From contig PAME01000014.1 of NCBI GenBank assembly GCA_002707155.1, forward strand, positions 124,001 to 188,000: a stretch of 64,000 nucleotides of DNA, read 5' to 3'. The notes beneath the pieces are model-generated. The model was given only the letters and a program-made list of their open reading frames with translations. It was not told the DNA's origin and ran no database searches. Below, piece after piece: positions 58,782 through 64,000 of this stretch. How positions within the stretch are numbered: the first letter of the stretch is position 1; every line of letters begins with the position of its first letter. This DNA comes from Crocinitomicaceae bacterium. GTDB lineage: Bacteria; Bacteroidota; Bacteroidia; Flavobacteriales_G; Salibacteraceae. A program made the position numbers and the translations under genes.

Positions 58782-59444
58782 TTAGTGTGATTCGATTAAT
58801 GCAGTGTTCTTAGAACGCTGAATCCAAATAATAATTCCTACGATAATAAGAGCCATTGGAGGAAGAATAACAAAGTTGTTGTTCATGTATCCAAAAGAAT
58901 AAACAACATCTGGTATAATCTGAATACCAAATAATTTTCCTGCACCAAATATTTCTCGAACAACAGCAACAACTATTAGCACCCAGCCGTAACCAATTGC
59001 GTTTCCAAAACCGTCTAATAATGAAGGCCAAGGCTTGTTTGCTAAAGCAAACGCTTCAAGACGCCCCATGATAATGCAATTTGTAATGATAAGCCCAACA
59101 AATACACTTAATTGCTTACTTACATCATACACAAATGCTTTTAAAACTTGATCAACTAAAATTACCAATGCAGCCACTATTACCAACTGCACAATAATTC
59201 TAATTCGATCTGGTATTCCATTTCTCAGTAACGATACTATTACATTACCTGCCATCATGACAAACATTACTGATATAGTCATTACTACAGCATTTTTTAC
59301 CTGGGTAGTAATTGCCAAAGCCGAACAAATTCCCAATACTTGAATAGTGATTGGGTTTTGATCGTTTAATGGATCTATTAAAAGCTGTCTATTTTTCTTT
59401 GAAAATAGAGGCTCTTTTTCTTCAACTGCAACTGCTTCAGCCAT
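58782..59444 (-). CDS. nqrD: Na+-translocating NADH:quinone reductase subunit D
   Basis: A 220-residue six-TM subunit, homologous in fold to NqrE: NPITIQVLGICSALAITTQVKNAVVMTISVMFVMMAGNVIVSLLRNGIPDRIRIIVQLVIVAALVILVDQVL, SVFVGLIITNCIIMGRLEAFALANKPWPSLLDGFGNAIGYGWVLIVVAVVREIFGAG. The Cys of LGICSAL and TNCIIMG contribute to the NqrD/E iron site. The N-terminal about 30 residues (MAEAVAVEEKEPLFSKKNRQL) are a soluble head. 2 nt after nqrC. Confidence 0.97.
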   Translation of the reverse strand: MAEAVAVEEKEPLFSKKNRQLLIDPLNDQNPITIQVLGICSALAITTQVKNAVVMTISVMFVMMAGNVIVSLLRNGIPDRIRIIVQLVIVAALVILVDQVLKAFVYDVSKQLSVFVGLIITNCIIMGRLEAFALANKPWPSLLDGFGNAIGYGWVLIVVAVVREIFGAGKLFGIQIIPDVVYSFGYMNNNFVILPPMALIIVGIIIWIQRSKNTALIESH

Positions 59445-59446
59445 AA

Positions 59447-60166
59447 TTAAGAATTTGTTTTTTGAAAATAAGGTTGATAAACCCCAAATGTTCTTATTAT
59501 CATTTCTTCAACACCTTTAGAGGTTATGGTTCCACCCGTAATACCATCGACGCCGTAATCCGTAGCTTCTCCTCCTCCACTTTTGAAAACTTCAATGGCC
59601 ACTTCACCATCTTTATAAATATTATCACCAGAGAACTGACCTTCAAAAGAAGTCTGATTGATTTCAGCGCCTAATCCAGGGGTCTCTGTCTTATGATCGA
59701 AGTTAGCACCAAAAATCGTGTTTAAATCTGACTCTAAAGAAACGAAACCCCAAATTGGACCCCAAAGTCCAGTGCCCACCATAGGGACTACATAGATTTT
59801 TTCGCCTTCTTTTTCACATACAAACATTGGATATAACATATCGTCTTCCGTTATAGCTTTTGCCTTAAGTTCTTTATATTGTTTCTTTACGTCAACATTA
59901 AAAGCCATTTCCCCTTCAACAACTTCACCACGCTGGTTAATTACTACTTGCTCCACGACATATTTATCAAACAAGTCAGATGCTTGATCTCTGTCTGTAA
60001 CAATGTTTATTGAAGAAAGAATGTTTTGCATTTTCTCTAATTTCACATTCTTGTCCTGAAATGGTTTTAGACCCATTGCCGCGAATGCCAATAAAGCACC
60101 CACAACAACAACCATTACTATGGCAAAACCAAATGTATATCCGCTACTATTTTTATTTATTCCCAT
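59447..60166 (-). CDS. nqrC: Na+-translocating NADH:quinone reductase subunit C
   Basis: A 239-residue subunit with one N-terminal TM helix (YTFGFAIVMVVVVGALLAFAAM) and a periplasmic FMN-binding domain. The covalent-FMN site is in DGITGGTITSKGVEEMI near residue 218, here TGGTIT rather than the more usual SGATLT. PMVGTGLWGPIWGFVSLE and GLGAEINQTSFEGQFSG are typical. ApbE attaches FMN to the Thr. It is 10 nt after nqrB and 2 nt before nqrD. Confidence 0.95.
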   Translation of the reverse strand: MGINKNSSGYTFGFAIVMVVVVGALLAFAAMGLKPFQDKNVKLEKMQNILSSINIVTDRDQASDLFDKYVVEQVVINQRGEVVEGEMAFNVDVKKQYKELKAKAITEDDMLYPMFVCEKEGEKIYVVPMVGTGLWGPIWGFVSLESDLNTIFGANFDHKTETPGLGAEINQTSFEGQFSGDNIYKDGEVAIEVFKSGGGEATDYGVDGITGGTITSKGVEEMIIRTFGVYQPYFQKTNS

Positions 60167-60176
60167 ATCTAAACCT

Positions 60177-61331
60177 TTATGCTATTGCTTGCGCACGCTT
60201 AAGACGTTTACTAATATTTCCTTGAACTACGTAATGATCAATCAATGGCGCCATGACATTCATAAATAATATCGCCATCATTATTCCTTCTGGATATGCT
60301 GGGTTAAACACTCTAATCATAATCCCGAGTAAACCACAGAAAAAACCATAAACCCACTTACCAGTATTTGTTTGAGCGGCACTAACTGGATCTGTTGCCA
60401 TAAATACCATTCCAAAGAAAAAGCCTCCCAACATTAGCTGATGGTGCGCAGGTATTTCCATATAACTATTTGCTCCCCACATATTGAATAGGCAGCCCAT
60501 TACGTAACCACCAATGAGCATAGAAAGCATTATTCTCCAGCTACCAATTCCAGAAGCAATTAGAATAACGGCTCCGATTAAACAAGCTATCACTGAAGTT
60601 TCACCAACAGAGCCTGGTATAATTCCAATAATAGCGTCCAAATAAGGAGGTATTCCTGCAACTCCTTGCTCTACCGCATTTCCTAAAGCAGTTGCTCCTG
60701 TGTACCCATCAACAGTTTGCATACCATCAGTAGAAATCCAAACCGAGTTACCAGACATTTTCGTAGGATAAGCAAAGAATAAGAATGCTCTAGCTGTTAA
60801 AGCAGGGTTCAAAATATTCATTCCCGTTCCTCCAAAAACTTCCTTTCCAAAAACCACTGCAAAAGCGGTAGCTGCAGCAACCATCCATAGCGGAACCTCT
60901 ACAGGCATAATTAACGGAATTAACATTCCAGAAACTAAGAATCCCTCTTGAATTGAATGTCCGTTTTTTATACAAAATAGAAACTCAATCCCTAAACCAA
61001 CGCCATAAGAAACGATAACTAGTGGAAGCACTCTGATAGCTCCATAAATCACCATATCAATAAACTCGGCAGATTCTCCAATTGCAAGAAAATGCTGATA
61101 ACCTACATTGTACATTCCAAATAATAGACAAGGAACAAGAGCAAGGATTACTGTAACCATCGTTCTTTTTAAATCAATTCCGTCTCTAATATGAGCGCCC
61201 TTTGAGGTAGCATGACCAGGCACAAATAAAAATGTTTCTAGCCCATCAAAAACAGGCCAATACTTCTCAAGCTTTCCACCCTTGTCAAAGTTTGGTTTAA
61301 CGCTCTCAACTATATTTTTTATAAACTCCAT
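60177..61331 (-). CDS. nqrB: Na+-translocating NADH:quinone reductase subunit B
   Basis: A 384-residue membrane subunit, the main Na+ channel and quinone-facing part. The covalent FMN Thr is in DGYTGATALGNAVEQG (TGAT). TM signatures are GIDLKRTMVTVILALVPCLLFGMYNVGYQ, IPLIMPVEVPLWMVAAATAFAVVFGKEVFGGTGMNILNPALTARAFLFFAYPTKMSGNSVW, MLSMLIGGYVMGCLFN and GFFFGMVFMATDPVSAAQTNTGKWVYGFFCGLLGIMIRVFNPAYPEGIMMAILFMNVMAPLIDHYVV. 16 nt after nqrA. Confidence 0.97.
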   Translation of the reverse strand: MEFIKNIVESVKPNFDKGGKLEKYWPVFDGLETFLFVPGHATSKGAHIRDGIDLKRTMVTVILALVPCLLFGMYNVGYQHFLAIGESAEFIDMVIYGAIRVLPLVIVSYGVGLGIEFLFCIKNGHSIQEGFLVSGMLIPLIMPVEVPLWMVAAATAFAVVFGKEVFGGTGMNILNPALTARAFLFFAYPTKMSGNSVWISTDGMQTVDGYTGATALGNAVEQGVAGIPPYLDAIIGIIPGSVGETSVIACLIGAVILIASGIGSWRIMLSMLIGGYVMGCLFNMWGANSYMEIPAHHQLMLGGFFFGMVFMATDPVSAAQTNTGKWVYGFFCGLLGIMIRVFNPAYPEGIMMAILFMNVMAPLIDHYVVQGNISKRLKRAQAIA

Positions 61332-61347
61332 AATATAATACTTGCAA

Positions 61348-62685
61348 TTAGCTCAACTCTTTTATAATTAAATCAAGACCATTTCTTACAATCTCTTGAG
61401 AGTTTATTTTCGAAGTGCAACCAAATTCGCACAAAGCAAAATCCTCAGGTGCAACTTCATAAATTCCCAAATTTTCCATTTGCTCAATATCGTTAATTAT
61501 GATTGATTTTAGCAATTGAACTGGATATATATCAAATGGAAAAACCTTCTCATATTGGCCCGTCATAACGAAAGCTCTTTCTTCACCGTGGATTCCTGTA
61601 CCCAAGTTGTACTTTTTATTAGGCATCGCCCAAGAAAAAAATGTTTTGGATAAAGAAAATTTATCAAAACCAGGTGCAACCCAACCAAAAAATTCTGCTT
61701 CATGATCTTCGCGAATCGCTGTTACTTGATGATGATAATATCCCAAATAACCTGCTGCCTCTATTTTATCCCCTGTTAAAACGTTACCAGAAATAAATCG
61801 TGCATTATCATTAATGTTTCCTTTTGATAAGCTTTCTACAGAACTACCTAAAACGACTGAATAATATTGAGGAGCTTTTACTTCCGCACCAGTCATTGCA
61901 AGTACACGTGAATTTTGAATTTTACCTGTATTCAAAAAGCTTCCTATTGCTGCTAAGTCTTGCACATTTATTGTCCATACTATTTCGCCTTTATTTAACG
62001 GTTCGATATGATGGATTTGAACGCCAACATTTCCTGCAGGATGTGGACCTGCTATTGAATGTATTGTACAATTATTTAACCCAGAAAAAACACCCTTATC
62101 TCCTCGTGTCACAATATTAACAGCTCCCTTGGTAAGTTTGGCTAACGCATCAATACCAGTTTGTAAATCTGTTGCTCTGTCTTTTAGAATAAAATTATAA
62201 TTAGGAGCCAATGGTGAAGAATCGAAGGCAGAAATAAAAATTGCCTTAGGATCTTCGTTAGCATCAGCCATAACGTCGAACGGACGTTTCTTAATTAACG
62301 GCCACTGCCCCCCTCTCTGAAGAATCTCAATTATTCCAGCTTTATCAGCAGAATTAACGCCAGACACATCAAAGTTTTCAAATTTTGTTTCTTTATCGGC
62401 TAATAATCGGACTTCTAATATTCTACGTTTTGCTCCACGAACTACTTCGGCTACTTCCCCGGAAACCGGTGAAACAAACTTTGTGTTTTCGTTTACTTTA
62501 TCGTGAAACAATGGAGTTCCTGCTTTAACTTCATCGCCTTCTTTGACTTCTAATTTTGGAATTACTCCATGAAAATCAGTCGGCTTTAATGCTACAGTTG
62601 TTGAATCGATGGCAACAAGCTTTTCTTCAGCTTTGCCTACTAGATTGATATCAACACCTCTGCTAATCTTGACGTTTTTTGCCAT
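61348..62685 (-). CDS. nqrA: Na+-translocating NADH:quinone reductase subunit A
   Basis: A 445-residue peripheral subunit on the cytoplasmic face. MAKNVKISRGVDINLVGKAEE, PKLEVKEGDEVKAGTPLFHDK, VSPVSGEVAEVVRGAKRRILEV, FISAFDSSPLAPNYNFILKDR, VNIVTRGDKGVFSGLNNCTIHSIAGPHPAGNVGVQIHHIEPLNKGEIVWTI and FALCEFGCTSKINSQEIVRNGLDLI are standard NqrA. First gene of the nqrABCDEF operon; an inverted repeat overlaps the probable promoter 36-58 nt upstream. Confidence 0.97.
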   Translation of the reverse strand: MAKNVKISRGVDINLVGKAEEKLVAIDSTTVALKPTDFHGVIPKLEVKEGDEVKAGTPLFHDKVNENTKFVSPVSGEVAEVVRGAKRRILEVRLLADKETKFENFDVSGVNSADKAGIIEILQRGGQWPLIKKRPFDVMADANEDPKAIFISAFDSSPLAPNYNFILKDRATDLQTGIDALAKLTKGAVNIVTRGDKGVFSGLNNCTIHSIAGPHPAGNVGVQIHHIEPLNKGEIVWTINVQDLAAIGSFLNTGKIQNSRVLAMTGAEVKAPQYYSVVLGSSVESLSKGNINDNARFISGNVLTGDKIEAAGYLGYYHHQVTAIREDHEAEFFGWVAPGFDKFSLSKTFFSWAMPNKKYNLGTGIHGEERAFVMTGQYEKVFPFDIYPVQLLKSIIINDIEQMENLGIYEVAPEDFALCEFGCTSKINSQEIVRNGLDLIIKELS

Positions 62686-62720
62686 CTATGTTTTATTTAA
62701 TATAGATCGAAATTTCGCCG

Positions 62721-62743
62721 CAAATTTAAGGGATAAATCCCTT
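62721..62743 (-). promoter_or_regulatory. nqr operon -7 element and overlapping inverted repeat
   Basis: Plus CAAATTTA (62721-62728) is TAAATTTG on the minus strand, an exact -7 match 36 nt before the nqrA ATG. Directly upstream lies AAGGGAT-AA-ATCCCTT (62728-62743), a perfect 7-bp inverted repeat, overlapping the -7/-33 spacer: a plausible operator. No TTG at the expected -33 position. Confidence 0.45.
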
Positions 62744-62902
62744 GTGTCATTTGAAACTTAATCAAGGTTAAATACAAGTATCTAAATTTAAGTGTCAACC
62801 CGATAATAAACTTTACAAAACACCTATTTTCAGGGGCTTACAATAGGACTTGAGTAATTAAATGTGCTTAATTTAGAATGATTCTAAATAATAGAGCGCC
62901 GA

Positions 62903-62936
62903 TAAAAAAACCCTGCTCATTTAAATGAACAGGGCT
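62903..62936 (-). terminator. Intrinsic terminator of sucC
   Basis: Plus 62911-62934 (CCCTGCTCATTT then AAATGAACAGGG) is a 12-bp inverted repeat with one mismatch. In the minus-strand transcript it follows the sucC stop by 27 nt and is followed by a T run (plus A at 62904-62910). Confidence 0.85.
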
Positions 62937-62961
62937 AAGATAAAAATATCTTTAAAGTGTT

Positions 62962-64000
62962 TTAAGCCAACACTTCCTTTACTTTATCCGCAGCCTCTTG
63001 AAGTACAATTGCTGATTCTACTTTCAAACCTGAATCATCAATAATCTTCTTAGCTTCTTCAGCGTTTGTACCCTGCAGTCTTACAATTATCGGAACCTCT
63101 ATGTTTCCCATATTCTTGTATGCATCAACTACCCCTTGAGCAACTCTATCACAACGAACGATACCTCCAAAAATATTCACCAAAATAGCTTTAACATTCG
63201 GATCTTTCAAAATCATTTTAAAGGCCTTCTCAACTCGTTCAGCGTCAGCAGTGCCGCCTACATCTAAAAAGTTTGCCGGATTACCTCCAGATAGCTTTAT
63301 AATGTCCATAGTTGCCATTGCTAAACCAGCACCATTAACCATACAACCCACATTTCCATCGAGCTTTACGAAACTTAGTCCCGCCTCCATTGCTTCTACT
63401 TCTGTGGGATCTTCTTCATTCAAATCGCGCATTGCTGCATAATCTGGATGACGGTATAATGCGTTATCTTCAATATTTACTTTAGCATCTACTGCAATAA
63501 TTTTATCATCAGAAGTCTTAAGTACTGGATTAATTTCGAACATTGCCGAATCAGAACCAACATATGCTGCATACAATTTCCCAATGAACTTTACCATTTC
63601 CTTGAACGCCTTTCCGCTCAATCCCAGGTTAAAAGCAATCCTTCTAGCTTGAAAGCCCTGAAGACCAACTCTTGGGTCAACTTCTTCCTTGAAAATACGA
63701 TCTGGAGTCTTCTCCGCAACAGTTTCAATATCAACTCCGCCATCAGGAGAATACATTATTGTGTTTCTTCCAGATTCTCTATTCAAGAGAACAGACATAT
63801 AAAACTCTGCCGTTTCTGATTCTCCCGGATAGTAAACATCCTCAGCAATTAACACTTGATTTACAAACTTTCCTTCTGGACCTGTTTGATGCGTTACCAA
63901 GGTCATTCCCAAAATCTCATTTGATATTGAACGCACTTCGTCTATGGATTTAGCCAACTTAACTCCTCCACCTTTTCCTCGTCCACCTGCATGAATTTGA
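62962..64000 (-). CDS. sucC: Succinate--CoA ligase (ADP-forming) subunit beta (partial, 5' end outside window)
   Basis: The frame continues to the edge of the window: QIHAGGRGKGGGVKLAKSIDEVRSISNEILGMTLVTHQ, so the apparent ATG-less start at 63957 is internal. SucC makes ATP or GTP from succinyl-CoA in the TCA cycle. Motifs: NREGRNTIMYSPDGGVDIETVAEKTPDRIF, FEINPVLKTSDDKIIAVDAKVNIEDNALYRHPDY, VKLDGNVGCMVNGAGLAMATMDIIKLSGGNPANFLDVGGTA and ILVNIFGGIVRCDRVAQGVVDAYKNMGNIEVPIIVRLQGTNAEEAKKIIDDSG. It accepts the succinyl-CoA produced by PaaJ. sucD is not seen here. A clear terminator follows. Confidence 0.96.
   Translation of the reverse strand, partial: QIHAGGRGKGGGVKLAKSIDEVRSISNEILGMTLVTHQTGPEGKFVNQVLIAEDVYYPGESETAEFYMSVLLNRESGRNTIMYSPDGGVDIETVAEKTPDRIFKEEVDPRVGLQGFQARRIAFNLGLSGKAFKEMVKFIGKLYAAYVGSDSAMFEINPVLKTSDDKIIAVDAKVNIEDNALYRHPDYAAMRDLNEEDPTEVEAMEAGLSFVKLDGNVGCMVNGAGLAMATMDIIKLSGGNPANFLDVGGTADAERVEKAFKMILKDPNVKAILVNIFGGIVRCDRVAQGVVDAYKNMGNIEVPIIVRLQGTNAEEAKKIIDDSGLKVESAIVLQEAADKVKEVLA

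Noticed and set aside
1-64000. CRISPR array, prophage, insertion sequence or transposase
   Set aside because: No regularly spaced repeats with unique spacers, and no transposase, integrase, phage structural or replication genes in any frame; repeats seen are isolated palindromes.

Overview
The window looks like chromosomal DNA from an AT-rich, aerobic, probably marine or aquatic member of the Bacteroidota, most likely Flavobacteriales. The evidence is: type IX secretion (T9SS) C-terminal sorting domains; Bacteroidota-typical proteins (DUF5723, DUF4476, DUF4159, choice-of-anchor L with OmpA, DUF1573-YajC-YbbR-CoaE); repeated matches to the Bacteroidota promoter (TTG, about 18-23 nt, TAnnTTTG); and a complete Na+-translocating NQR in place of complex I. 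The family-level placement is a guess. No transposase, integrase, phage gene or CRISPR array is visible. This is mostly core genome with small repeat-rich intergenic islands.

Layout. 1-1.7 kb: thrS 3' end, infC (AUA start), rpmI, rplT and a terminator. 1.8-7.6 kb (minus strand): membrane glycosyltransferase, TPR lipoprotein, recA, OmpA-like surface protein, bcp. 7.9-22.3 kb: an aerobic phenylacetate (paa) regulon broken into blocks. paaI-paaJ-paaY, paaH, and paaA-B-C-D-G are on the minus strand; paaE is divergent on the plus strand. Between them sit DUF5723, DUF2461, an esterase, a hypothetical gene, an ArnT-like glycosyltransferase and a GtrA protein. paaK, paaF and paaZ are not in the window. 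22.7-34.6 kb: saccharopine dehydrogenase-like protein, DUF4476, DUF423, pckA, rsmE, DUF4159, hutH, hisS, a DUF1801 gene framed by palindromes like a mobile cassette, and ettA. 34.8-39.7 kb: an unknown 526-residue protein with a pseudaminic-acid-associated methylase and a membrane protein, an MFS transporter, and a small membrane protein. 39.8-45.6 kb: two convergent T9SS cargo genes that share a palindromic 3' end. 45.8-55.6 kb: tandem FKBP isomerases, nnrDE-coaE-ybbR-yajC-DUF1573, an acyltransferase/polysaccharide-deacetylase/radC block, two acidic small lipoproteins, rpsT and tRNA-Glu, and a 63-residue four-cysteine protein that I propose is an NqrM-like maturation factor. 55.6-64 kb: apbE, nqrABCDEF and the 3' part of sucC.

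How the genes fit together. PaaABCDE, PaaG, PaaJ, PaaH, PaaI and PaaY would epoxidise, isomerise and beta-oxidise phenylacetyl-CoA to succinyl-CoA and acetyl-CoA. Succinyl-CoA enters the TCA cycle (SucC), PckA supplies gluconeogenesis, and NADH is oxidised by the Na+ pump NQR. ApbE covalently flavinylates NqrB and NqrC, and the small four-cysteine protein may help insert iron.

The best leads for novelty are the DUF1801 cassette-like module (about 32.27-32.93 kb), the NqrM-like small protein (55.46 kb), the palindrome formed by two convergent T9SS sorting signals (41.75 kb), and the unknown protein plus Pse-type methylase operon (34.8 kb). Several families of inverted repeats (19.0, 22.4-22.7, 28.8, 30.45, 32.04-32.17 kb) are also unexplained by genes. 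All family names come from reading the translations, without database searches.
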